NCBI GenBank assembly: GCA_001606155.1 | Contig: LODT01000025.1 | Coordinates: 62,001-126,000 of the forward strand | From: Tieghemostelium lacteum | Lineage: Eukaryota; Evosea; Eumycetozoa; Dictyosteliales; Raperosteliaceae | DNA length: 64,000 nucleotides | Direction: 5' to 3' | In this document: positions 25,401 to 35,702 of the stretch, one piece after another | Layout: the number at the start of each line of letters is the position of its first letter | Numbering within the stretch: position 1 is the stretch's first letter | Translations under genes and position numbers: made by a program | The notes under the pieces: model-generated | Told to the model about the DNA's origin: nothing | What the model saw: only the letters and a program-made list of their open reading frames with translations | Databases searched by the model: none

Positions 25401-25788
25401 TGAGAAATCTCTATCACCACTAATCAATACAATACAATGTGGTGGTTTATTATCAATTACCAATTTCAGTATCTCTACCAAAATGGCAATATCAGAGGCA
25501 TTAGATTTGTTTCTAGTGACATCATGTAAAAGTACTCCACATTCCTGTAAATTAGATCTCAATTCATCCTTTATCAATTTTAGATTTGCAAATGCTGATA
25601 TATTCTTTAGTACACCTCGGTGAAGTGAAAATGATCTTATAGAATTTACAACATGAATACCTTTCATATTACTAGGTACTGCACAATTCTCTAAATCCTT
25701 TTTAAAAATTCATTATTAAAATTTGATTAGATAATATAATATCAAATTTAAAACTTACCCAAAATACATTTACAGGTAAATCTTGCAT
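22430..25788 (-). CDS. MARF1-like NYN nuclease fused to a CBM48 (glycogen-binding) domain; one apparent frame break
   Basis: Exon 1 is 25788-25759 (MQDLPVNVFW) and the acceptor at 25698 resumes with DLENCAVPSNMKG. This rebuilds the NYN start VFWDLENC, with the acidic residues also seen in LISGDRDFSNVL, so the PIN-like nuclease site is present. A long Gln/Asn-rich low-complexity stretch follows. The second half (24160 to 22430) has a helical region with LSFSELGIKLP and YLMDAESLGLINV that resembles LOTUS/OST-HTH winged helices. It ends in a clear AMPK-beta-type CBM48 (TFTWPYSGHVIQLTGSFFMW ... GRYEYKFVIDGNWEYDP). The two halves are in different frames. They overlap at 24045-24160 beside A-runs, so an indel or a 49-base intron (GTAACC...AATAG) must join them. 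The family cleaves or represses RNA. Confidence 0.75.
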
Positions 25789-26023
25789 TTCACCTTTTAC
25801 AGAGGTAAAAAAAAAATTTATGTGAATATAAAAAAAAATTGTAATTTGTGTACAACTAAACTTATTATTTTTTTTTAATTTAATTCTACTGGATGATTCC
25901 TTGAATAAGACTAGAAAAAAAAAAAATTAAAATAAAAATAAATCGATTTTTTTATGTAGTCGAAGTAATCAAAAAAAATATATATATATATAAAGTATGA
26001 TAGAGATAAATTGATAAAAAGTA

Positions 26024-26998
26024 ATGTGGAGAATAGAACAGATTGAAAAAGAACCTAGTAGTAGGTGTGCACATCAAGCAGAGATTATAAATGATTATAT
26101 GTATATATTTGGTGGTTGGAATGATGAGAATCTAATGTTAAATGACATTCACAGATTTAATTCGGTGACTTGGGAATGGGAGCAATTGAATGTTGATACT
26201 GCTGAAAGTTGTTTTGTAGTGCCTAGAAATGGACATACAATGAATGCATACGGTAAACAATTGATTGTGTTTGGAGGTGGCTCGTTTTCTGGATTTTTAA
26301 ATGATATTTTATCATTTAGTTTAGAGAATTGCAAATGGAGTGCTATTCAAACTGCGGCGAATACTGTAGTACCTTGTGGAAGATCAAAACACTCTTCATG
26401 TTTGGTAGATGATAGATTGTATATATTTGGAGGTGGTGATGGAATTAGATTGTATAATGATATGTTTTATCTAGATTTGGTGCAATGGAGATGGTATCAA
26501 GTGGATTGTAGTAATGTATCTCAGAAACCGTCACCTAGATGGGGACACACAATGGTAAAGTTACCTGATAATAAGAGTTTGTTACTCTTTGGTGGTCATG
26601 CAGGGTCAAAGAGACTTAATGATCTATATATATTTAATATTGAAGAGAGTACTTGGCATCAGGTACAATATAGTTTAAATGAAGGTGATTTAGTACCTCC
26701 TCCAAGAGCTGGTCATACTGCAACCATGATTGGCCAACACATGCTACTCTTTGGTGGTGGTGATGGCAAGATCATTAATGATTGTTATCTACTAGATACC
26801 ATTGATTTTAAGTGGTGGAAATTCAATAACATTCCACCAGAAGGTAGATGTGCACACAGCACTCTCTTTCACAATAACAAATTAATCATATACGGTGGTG
26901 GTAATGGTGTGCAATGTCTAAGAAAGCTCATTGTATTAGATAGTTTAGATCAAATTGATAATCTATATAATCAATTTAAAGATTTAAAATCTCCCTCC

Positions 26999-27032
<34 letters not shown>

Positions 27033-27523
27033 TAGTAAATAGTCCAAACAACAATAATCAAATTCAAATTAAAAAGATTAAAAATCAAATTGAAGATTTA
27101 AATCTTTCACTATCACAATTATCAAATACAATTGAATTAAAAGCAAAGAAAATTCAAGAACAAAAAGAACAACAACAGCAACAAAATAATATAAAAGTTA
27201 ATAATAATAATAATGTAGATATAGATAAATTTAACAAAAGTAGATTAAATGATTATGAAAAAAGAGATATTATATATTTTCTAAATCAAATTGGAATGTC
27301 AAAATTTATAAACAAATTTATTGAAGAAGAGATTGATACAACAGTAGTTCATTTACTCACAGAAGATCATTTAAAAGAACTTGGTATTCAGTCATTGGGT
27401 GACAGATTGTCTATTATAAAAGGAATAAGAGAATCAACTTTATATTGCTTTAAAGGAAAATCTAGGTTATCAATGGAATATGATCCAAATCAATTAGTTA
27501 AATTCATTGATGATGATGATTAA
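26024..27523 (+). CDS. Kelch-repeat protein with C-terminal SAM domain
   Basis: A single exon codes for 499 residues. Residues 1-310 hold about six kelch blades with the usual diglycine (YIFGGWND, IVFGGGSF, YIFGGGDG, LLFGGHAG, LLFGGGDG, IIYGGGNG) and downstream W residues, forming a beta-propeller. An Asn-run and a coiled coil (IKNQIEDLNLSLSQLSNTIE) follow. Residues about 415-475 look like a SAM domain (FLNQIGMSKFINKFIEEEID ... LKELGIQSLGDRLSIIKGI). No BTB domain is present, so it is not a standard cullin-3 adaptor. It probably acts as a scaffold. It is divergent from the NYN gene, with about 235 bases of T- and A-rich promoter DNA between the two ATGs. Confidence 0.88.
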
Positions 27524-27713
27524 TTGATTAATTATTGTAAATAAACTCTTTTAAAATTTGATTTATTAATAATGAAATAAAATTATTATTGATCTTTAGG
27601 CCATATAAATTTAATATCTGAAAGTCTTTTAAGATCTTTAACAGCTAAAATTGAAATTTAAAAAAAAATTTGTTATCATTTTGTTTTTTTTTATAGGGAA
27701 CAAAGAAAGTAAT

Positions 27714-29384
27714 ATGACAACTCCAAATATACCTAAACCTACTAGTAAAGTAGAATTAAGATTTACATGTACAAAATTAAAGGATTTAGATGTTTTTAGT
27801 AAATCAGATCCAATGGTATTGGTATATGCACAAGATCCTAGAACTCAATCATGGAATAAGATTGGGCAAACAGAGATGGTAAAGAATAATCTATCTCCAC
27901 AATTTAAGACACCAGTTAGAATGGATTACTATTTTGAAGAGGTTCAAAATTTAAGATTTACAGTTATCGATGTTGATAATGCTGATCATTTAGATAAGAT
28001 TCAAGAACAGGATATGATTGGTGAAACTACTACTACTCTGTCTAATATACTGTCTAGAGCAGGTCAGACCTTAGAAACTGATCTATTGGATAAATCAAAG
28101 AAATTCTCTGGAAAGATTCGTGTCAGTTGTGAGGAACTGAAATCTACAAATCAAACTTTACGTATAAGATTAGGATGTTCGCATCTAGATAAAAAGGATC
28201 TGTTTGGAAAGACTGATTGTTATATATTGATTTCAAGAAAGACAAATAATGCTGCTGGTTTTGGTCAAGTTTATCAAACTGAGGTTATAAAGAATACCCT
28301 AGATCCAATATTTGCAGAGATTTCCATAAAATTGGAGGATATTTGTGGTGGTGATGTAACAGCACCTGTGAAATTTGATTTCTATGATTGGGATTCCATT
28401 GGTAAACACGATTACATTGGAACTTGTTTGGCATCTGTTCAAGATCTCCTGAAACCTCAAGCCTCATTCAACATTATCAATGAGAAAAAACAAAAAAAAT
28501 CATCCTACAAAAACAGTGGTGTGTTAAAAGTTTTTGAAGCTGAACTTTTTAGAGAATATAATTTTATAGAGTATCTAGTAGGTGGATGTGAAGTTAGTTT
28601 GATTGTTGGCATAGATTGTACTGGATCAAATGGTGAACCATCTTCACCTACTTCCTTACACTACCAACATCCAACTCAACCAAACCAATACGCTAATGCT
28701 ATTGTAGGTATTGGTAATGTACTTGCACCCTATGACTATGACGGTATGTATCCAGTCTATGGATTCGGTGGTGTTGTACCTGGACAAACACAGGTCAATC
28801 ACTGTTTTCCAATGGGTTTAAACCCAGATACGCTCTACTGTCGTGGTGTAGAGGGTATGCTAGATTGTTACTATAGAAATATCAAAAGTATAGTATTCTC
28901 AGGTCCAACCTATTTTGCACCTCTTATTAGGGAAGCTGCTAGACAAGCATCTATGCCAACACCAACTCAACAGAAATACACAATTCTCTTAATCATTACA
29001 GATGGTGAGATTCTAGATATGGATAATACCATTGACGCCATTGTAGAAGCTAGTATTTTACCATTTAGTATTGTCATTGTAGGTGTTGGTAATGCAAACT
29101 TTGATAATATGAATCAATTGGATGGTGATGGAGGTCTACTAAAGAGTACTAGAGGTCAAAGAGCTGAAAGAGATATTGTTCAATTTGTTCCTATGCGTCA
29201 ATTTACAACTGCACCTTTTGGTGCTTTGGCTTCTGAAACTCTTCGTGAGATTCCAGGTCAATTTATGGCCTTTATGAATAAATATAAAATTAAACCAAAT
29301 CCACCTCGTAATTTAGTAGTACAACAACAACCACCACCACAAACTACAACTGCAACTATACCACCCCCACAACCACCACAATAA
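27714..29384 (+). CDS. Copine (two C2 domains and a vWA/copine domain)
   Basis: The ATG at 27714 gives 556 residues. The frame is open upstream, but only non-ATG codons precede, and a splice acceptor (TTTTTTTTATAG) lies at 27688-27699. A 5' untranslated exon is therefore possible. C2A covers about 14-130 (KSDPMVLVY, DVDNADHLDKIQEQDMIG), C2B about 150-280 (GKTDCYILISR, DWDSIGKHDYIG) and the vWA/copine domain about 290-520 (LIVGIDCTGSNGEPSSP; ITDGEILDMDNT). Asp residues for calcium binding are kept in both C2 domains. Copines bind phospholipid in a calcium-dependent way; D. discoideum has several, with roles in cytokinesis, contractile vacuole function and chemotaxis. The Pro/Gln-rich tail is typical. 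Confidence 0.93.
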   Translation: MTTPNIPKPTSKVELRFTCTKLKDLDVFSKSDPMVLVYAQDPRTQSWNKIGQTEMVKNNLSPQFKTPVRMDYYFEEVQNLRFTVIDVDNADHLDKIQEQDMIGETTTTLSNILSRAGQTLETDLLDKSKKFSGKIRVSCEELKSTNQTLRIRLGCSHLDKKDLFGKTDCYILISRKTNNAAGFGQVYQTEVIKNTLDPIFAEISIKLEDICGGDVTAPVKFDFYDWDSIGKHDYIGTCLASVQDLLKPQASFNIINEKKQKKSSYKNSGVLKVFEAELFREYNFIEYLVGGCEVSLIVGIDCTGSNGEPSSPTSLHYQHPTQPNQYANAIVGIGNVLAPYDYDGMYPVYGFGGVVPGQTQVNHCFPMGLNPDTLYCRGVEGMLDCYYRNIKSIVFSGPTYFAPLIREAARQASMPTPTQQKYTILLIITDGEILDMDNTIDAIVEASILPFSIVIVGVGNANFDNMNQLDGDGGLLKSTRGQRAERDIVQFVPMRQFTTAPFGALASETLREIPGQFMAFMNKYKIKPNPPRNLVVQQQPPPQTTTATIPPPQPPQ

Positions 29385-29780
29385 ATGTAATTCTAAATTC
29401 AAATAACTTCTGGTTCTTCTTTCTTCTTTTTTTTTTTATATTAATTTCATTGCATCTCAGAAAACACTGGAATATTTTAAAGGAATTCAAATAATTCATT
29501 TGTCATTGATAGAATTGAAAAATTAAAAAAAAAAAAAAGAATTATGATTTCAGATGTCGAATTCTCTAAATTCGGTGATAGATTAAATTTAAATTTTGGG
29601 TTGGAATAAAAGATCGTAATTTATGATTGTCTACATTAATTTTTTTTTATTTTTTTTATTTTGCCTGTTCACTAGCCACACACCAAATTAAAAAAAAAAT
29701 AATACATTTTCATTACTTTATTCCAATATTAGCAACAACACAATAAGAAATTTCAAAACATTATCAGAAACAGCTTTGAA
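29385..29780. other. Intergenic, 396 bases
   Basis: AT-rich with long T and A runs (for example 29423-29438 and 29525-29539). I see no frame, repeat or motif of note. It holds the 3' end of copine and the promoter of the glucosidase gene. Confidence 0.5.
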
Positions 29781-32452
29781 ATGAAAAATATTTATTTATT
29801 TTTAATTTTATTGATTTTTGTTGTTGATAGATTTTCATCAACAAAGGTAACTAATAATGTAGAAGTCAATGTAACTGCAAATGATGACAATGAAAAAGTT
29901 ATAAAGAAAGAGATTCCAACACAACAGAAACAACAACAGTTATTGGAACCTATTGTAGTTGGAAAACATGGTCTCAATGATACATTGTATTGGGGGACTT
30001 ATAAACCACATACATACTTTTCAATGAAAACTAGATCTACACAACCTATAAACACTGGTTTACTATGGTCAACACCTAATGTCAATAATAGATATGAAAG
30101 ATTTGTTTACAAGTGCAATCAGGGTTCTGATGGTATTGAAAATTATGAATGGACAAAACATGATGGTAAATTATTTGGAATTCAAAATATACATGATAAA
30201 ACTGGTAATTTAAATATAACTACTAGTTTTATTAAACATCCTGGACCTAAAGGTAAATATTCTATAGAGCATTATCTCCTCACATAAACACACTCTAGAC
30301 CTAACCGTTAAAAATTTTTAATTTTTTTTTTGTAAAATGGTGAAGGTGGAGATTGGTCAGTTAGAATTAGTGGTAGATCAGATTCATTTTTTGATTCTCC
30401 AATTGTTTCATTAGTTTATTATATCCAAGATGAAAGTATACAGAAATCAACCAAAGATATTGGATTAAATATAAAAGGATTACAAAGTGGTGGAGGATCA
30501 GTACAACAAAAGAAAGGATTGGAGGGTGATGTTCAAGTCACTGGAACTCATCCAGAAATTGGTGAATATACATTATATTTCTCAGATGTACCAGAATCAG
30601 CACATCCAAAAGGAACATTCCTAAAAACACAACCATCAACATCCAAATGGCATTACTATGGTATCTCTAAATTTGATCAAGATAATTGGGATCCATTACC
30701 ACAAATTTTTGATAAAGTTACCAATACTCACTTACAAACCTCCTTCAATGAATGGGCAAAATTAAGATCACAACCTTCCAAATCACAACCAATACCACCA
30801 TTTCTACCAACTTTACCAAACAAATTCAGTAATAATACCAATCTAGTTGCAATTCAAAGACTTTTAAAAGTTCCATTTGATGTATGTATAATATATCTAT
30901 AAAATTTAGATATATATATCTAGATATACTAATTTATAAATCTTTAAAGATTGAAATTTCATTTGTTTCACATGATTATCATGTATTAAAAGATGGAGAA
31001 GTTTTAACAGAAGAGAGATTAGAAAAGACAGTAAAAGAGATGACAGGTTCCTATTTTAGTAGTACATTAGATAAATATCAAAGTCAATTTAATCAGACAT
31101 TTTTTGATAGATTTTTTGCAACTACAAGTCAACAAGATGTACATAAACAGATATCCAGAAAGATATTGTATAAGGAGTCTTATAGAATGTCAATGAGCTC
31201 ACTTAGTAATATAATGGGTGGAATTGGGTTTTGGCATGGGTCAGGTCAGATAAAGACTGATGCTAAGCAATTGGTTGCAAAGAAGGGTCCTATGGTATCA
31301 CTGTTTAGTGCTACACCAAGTAGACCTGCATTTCCAAGAGGGTTTCTATGGGATGAGGGATTCCATCAATTGGTAATCTCAAGTTTTGATGTAAGTCTTA
31401 CTGTGGAGTGTTTGAGTTATTGGTTGAATTTGATGGATGAAAACGGTTGGATTCCAAGAGAACAGATACTGGGAAGAGAAGCAATGTCAATGGTTCCAAA
31501 AGAGTTTCAAGTTCAGTCCTCAGAGATTGCAAATCCACCAGCTTTAATATTGGCTGTTAATAAATTAGTAGATATTGTAGAATCAGCACAACAACAGCAT
31601 TTATATGGAAGTACTAGTAAGGAGGTCGAACTGATTCAAGAGTTTCTAAAAGATGCTTATCCTCGATTGGAAAAACTATACAAGTTCTATTGGAAAACTC
31701 AAGATTCAGTTGTAAAGAATATGTTTAGATGGAGAGGTAGAGTTGTGAATCATACCCTATCATCAGGACTTGATGACTACCCAAGATGCTATCCAAATCA
31801 ATCGGAAATTCATATAGATCTCACAAGTTGGGTGGCTTTTTATGCAGGTTCTATGGCTAGAATCTCACAGACTCTAGGTAAAGATCACAGCAGATATCAA
31901 TTAGAAAAACAAACTATAGTATCTCTCATTGAAAAGTATCTTTGGGATGATGAAACCTCACTCTATCAAGATATTGTCTATAGAGGTGATTCAGAGCCTC
32001 CAAGATTCTTTAGAACACATGGATATATAAATTACTTCCCACTTATTCTAGGGTTGATACCAGAGGATTCTCCTCGTTTATCTCTGTTAATTGAGACATT
32101 AAAAGACACTCAAGGCATATGGTCTAGATTTGGTATTCTATCTCTCAGTAAAAAGGATCCCTATTATGGAACTGGTGAAAATTATTGGAAAGGTCCTATA
32201 TGGTTTAATATCAACTATCTCTTTACCCATAGTATGTATAAAAAGTATATTCAATCTGGACCACTTAAAGAGAACATCTATGATGTCTATACAACACTGC
32301 GTCAAAATCTTCTAGTAAATGTTTTGAAAAACTACAAAGAAACTGGTTTTCTTTGGGAACAATATGATCCTGAAGATGGAGTTGGTCGACGAAATCATCC
32401 ATTTAATGGTTGGACTTCCCTAATAGTTCTTGTTATTTCTGAACACTATTAA
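29781..32452 (+). CDS. Mannosyl-oligosaccharide glucosidase (glucosidase I, GH63)
   Basis: Exons 29781-30252, 30346-30881 and 30950-32452 sum to 2511 bases and 836 residues, very close to yeast Cwh41/GCS1. Residues 1-17 (NIYLFLILLIFVVD) are a signal anchor placing the enzyme in the ER membrane. The N-terminal domain has LYWGTYKPHTYFSMKTRS, and splicing restores GPKGGDWSVRI. The GH63 barrel has FPRGFLWDEGFHQLV, WIPREQILGREA and GENYWKGPIWFN, which carry the acidic catalytic residues. The reaction removes the outermost alpha-1,2 glucose from the Glc3Man9GlcNAc2 glycan in the ER, the first trimming step of N-glycosylation. Introns begin GTAAAT and GTATGT. Confidence 0.94.
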
Positions 32453-32786
32453 AATAAACTTATAATATATTTGAAGTATTCTTACCAAAAATTCAAATAG
32501 AAATAACATTGAATGCAAAGACCTAAATTCATCCACCTATTCTAAATCTTATGAAACAGAGTGATAAAAATAACCGGTTCATTCAAATTGCATCTAGAAA
32601 TTGATTTAGTAGATTGCATCTCTTGGAGTATCTAAGCCAAAAGTGATGAATTTCTAAATGAACTGACTTAAATTGAAATCATTAAAGAAAATATACCAAT
32701 TGATGGTATCTATAGATCACTTTGTATGTTTTATAACATACCAAAGGTAAGTGGAAAATGTAAATAGTAAATTGCATTGAATTAAT
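32453..32786. other. Convergent intergenic spacer, 334 bases
   Basis: Lies between the 3' ends of the glucosidase and P450 genes. It is somewhat less AT-rich than most spacers here. It holds a near-perfect inverted repeat at about 32720-32746 (CTTTGTATGTT pairing with AACATACCAAAG, one-base bulge). No open frame of note. It may be a hairpin in 3' UTR or a decayed gene fragment; I cannot tell. Confidence 0.4.
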
Positions 32787-34384
32787 TTACTTTATTCTTT
32801 TTTCAAGTTTTACTTGGAAAGCATTTGGATGAATGGTTAGACCAAATACTTCAGATTCATCTATTTTTTCAATACCATTTAGTGGTGATATTTTAAAATT
32901 CAAAATAATATTGGCCATTGCAGAATAGATTTCTTCATTAGCCAATGTCATACCAATACACATTCGTGGACCAACACCAAAAGGTACAAAATGTTGACTA
33001 TGTATGTCATGCAAGAATCTCTCTGGTTTGAATGTTAATGGATCATCCCAATACTGTTCACTTTGTAGTAGGCTACGAATATTTTGAATGATTTGAGTGT
33101 CTTTAGGAATGAATACATCTTGTACCCATATATCTTCTTTAGCTCTTCTAGGTAAACCCAATGGACCAATTGGATGGATTCTCATAACTTCTTTAATGAA
33201 TGCTTGTGTAAATGGTGTTTCTGTACGATCACTAATTAGAATCAATGGTTTGTCTCTACCAATTTTATAAACTTCCTGATGGCATTTCTCTTGGTAGTTT
33301 GGGTTATTAGCTAACATTAATAGACACCATTGTAATGTACCATTACTAGTCTCAGCACCAGCAACTAATAAATCAGAGGTTATATTAGTTACTGATCTTT
33401 TGGCATGCTCACTTTCAGTACCAAGTTCAGCAATACAATGGTCCATTAGATGTCTGGTTACATTTGGTTTATATGTTTTCATTATTTCCTCAGTCTTTCC
33501 TCTAAGGAATTTGGTTATATGATCAAAAGGTTGATCAGAATGAAACAAGTAAAATTCATAAAATGGCTTTAAAACATTTACAAAATCAGCCAAATTTGCA
33601 CTACCCAATTGTTTTAAAATCACAGAAAAATGATCAAATAACTTAACCAAAGGACTATTAGCCATTTCCTCTTGACCATATGGAATTTGTTCATCCATTA
33701 CATATTTTGTAATGATATTAAATGTATATCTTTCCAAAAACTTTTTTGGTGCAAACTATATATTTAATCAAAATTAGAACTAATACACCTCATCTGTCCA
33801 TTTAACTATACATACAGGTTCTGAAGTTTCAGCAAAAGAATTCATTACATCAACTAATTGTTGAGTTTGATCATCAATAGATTTAGTTACATGATTCTTT
33901 AGAGTTTGTTTAGTAAATGAATTTGCAAGCATTGCTTTAAAAGGTCTCCAATAAGATTCATCACCACTTATAAAATTTCTATAGTTATCAGTTACCTTTT
34001 TGAAAATTGGTGAACGTGTTCTCTCTACAAAAGAATCAAAATTCTTTACAAAAATCTCACGAAGCATATCAGGACATGTGATTACCAATGTATAAGTATC
34101 TCCCATATAAAATGACATTATATTACCATATCTCTCTGAAAGTCTGGAAAAATCTTCATGTGGTAGTTTACCAAGTGTCCATAAACTACCTAGTAATGGT
34201 AATGACAAAGGTCCTCTAACTTTTGGATTTTGACTTATATTTCTATTTTTTGAAATCTGTTTATATTAATCATGAATGTATTAATATAAATTTTTTAAAG
34301 TTTATACATAATCTTTTAAAGACATACAAAATCTTTAATCAAATATAAAAGAAATAATATACCTAATATTACAAATATAGACAT
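32787..34384 (-). CDS. Cytochrome P450, three exons
   Basis: Exons on the reverse strand: 34384-34328, 34256-33816, 33755-32787. All splice in phase 0 and sum to 1467 bases, 488 residues. Exon 1 is just the membrane anchor (MSIFVILGILFLLYLIKDF). Exon 2 begins with the basic and proline-rich hinge (PKVRGPLSLPLLGSLW). The I-helix oxygen-binding motif reads AGAETSN, the K-helix ExxR is EVMR, the PERF motif is FKPERF, and the haem loop is FGVGPRMCIG with the axial Cys. It is an ER-bound monooxygenase of the dictyostelid CYP508/513-like type; the substrate is unknown. Introns have clean GTATGT donors. Confidence 0.92.
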
Positions 34385-34864
34385 ATTCAAAGATGATTCA
34401 AAGGAAGAATAAAGAATTCATAAAGAAAATGAAAAAAAATTTGTAAGATAATACAAAAGTATTTGCTTATATTAATTTTTATTGACTTTCAAAGTAAAAT
34501 ATCTGATTTTTTTTTGACCAAATATCCAATCAAATCTATTTTAAAAATTATTGAAAATATAACAGTATTGTATTATATAAAAAATTTTGGTTTAGGTTTA
34601 CTAGTTTGGCCGTTCCTGTCAAGGTATTGCTAGATATATCCCAATTGTTTATAATTTATTTAAAAAAAAGCCTCAAATAAAAATAATGTCATGAGTTTTC
34701 TTATTGTCCAAAAAATAAAATAATTTGATTCAAAATTTATGGATATAGACTTAAAAAATAAAAAAAAAATAATAAAGGTTTAAATTGGTAATAGTATTTG
34801 ATATTAATGTATATTCAGATGTAATCAAAATGTAAAAATATTTTTTTTTTTTTATTTTACAAAA
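34385..34864. other. Divergent promoter region, 480 bases
   Basis: Lies between the start codons of the P450 and DUF1764 genes. It is AT-rich with T-runs. The only less AT-rich patch is at about 34600-34640 (contains TTTGGCCGTTCCTGTCAAGG), which I cannot assign to any known element. Confidence 0.45.
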
Positions 34865-35533
34865 ATGTCAGCATTAGAGAAAGTCAAAAAACAATCTGAA
34901 TCCTTTGTCCAAAATACAAATTCAAATAATACAACCAAGCCTGGTCTTAAATTGAATAAAAATTTTCCAAATAAACAACCTAGGAAAATATTAAAACTTG
35001 ATATCAATATAGATAAAAATACCAAAAATGTCAATGAAAATGATGAAACTAAAACTAAAATTCAAAATAATGTGGAAAGTAGTAAAAAGAAAGTTCAAGG
35101 GCAAAAAGTAATTAATACAACTGTAAATAATAATAAAAACATAATACCATCTACAACTAAAAAAGAAAAACTAAAAGATACAAAATCAATAACAACTACA
35201 ACAAAAACAACTACAACTACAAATACAACCACAACAAAGAATAACGATGATTTAGATTTAGATGAATTATTTGAAAAGAGAAAACAAACAAAAATTGAAA
35301 GTAAAGTAGCTGAAAGGAAAGCCGAAAAAGAGACAAAAGAAAAATTAGAAAAGAGTAAAAAGAGAAAATTAGAGTTAGAAGATGATTTTTTTGATAGTAG
35401 AGGTTTAAATATTAAAGATAGAAAATATGTAGATGGTTTACCTGTGTTCACTGAAGAGGAATTGGGTTTAGATACAGCTGGTGAAGGTGGTGATACTGAA
35501 CTCTGTCCATTTGATTGTCAATGTTGCCTATAA
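34865..35533 (+). CDS. DUF1764 family protein
   Basis: A single exon codes for 222 residues. The first 130 residues are low complexity (Lys, Asn and Thr rich). The conserved part is the C-terminus: a basic helix (KVAERKAEKETKEKLEKSKKRK), DDFFDSRG, then RKYVDGLPVFTEEELGL and the terminal cysteine motif GGDTELCPFDCQCCL. This end is the signature of the eukaryotic DUF1764 family, whose function is not established. The lysine-rich body suggests a nuclear or nucleolar protein (inference). It is in the same direction as the polymerase gene 169 bases downstream. Confidence 0.88.
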   Translation: MSALEKVKKQSESFVQNTNSNNTTKPGLKLNKNFPNKQPRKILKLDINIDKNTKNVNENDETKTKIQNNVESSKKKVQGQKVINTTVNNNKNIIPSTTKKEKLKDTKSITTTTKTTTTTNTTTTKNNDDLDLDELFEKRKQTKIESKVAERKAEKETKEKLEKSKKRKLELEDDFFDSRGLNIKDRKYVDGLPVFTEEELGLDTAGEGGDTELCPFDCQCCL

Positions 35534-35702
35534 CCTCCTTCTCTAATAAAGACTTTACTCATTAAACATAGATCATCTATTTATTATTATTATTAATATC
35601 CCATCAAGTTTCCCCTTTTTTTTTATTTATTTCATTGCCGAAAGAAAAGGAATAAAAAGAAAAACTAAATTAATTTTTTTTATAAATGATGTTTATATAA
35701 AC

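Noticed and set aside
33756-33788. A 33-base intron in the P450 gene (donor GTGTAT)
   Set aside because: A donor 27 bases upstream (GTATGT after SEP) gives a normal 60-base intron, keeps phase 0 and yields a better family match (EPFAPKKFLERYTFNI).
35095-35451. Hydrophobic reverse-strand frame opposite the DUF1764 gene
   Set aside because: Arises from Lys/Thr codons read backward; the forward frame has a conserved family end.
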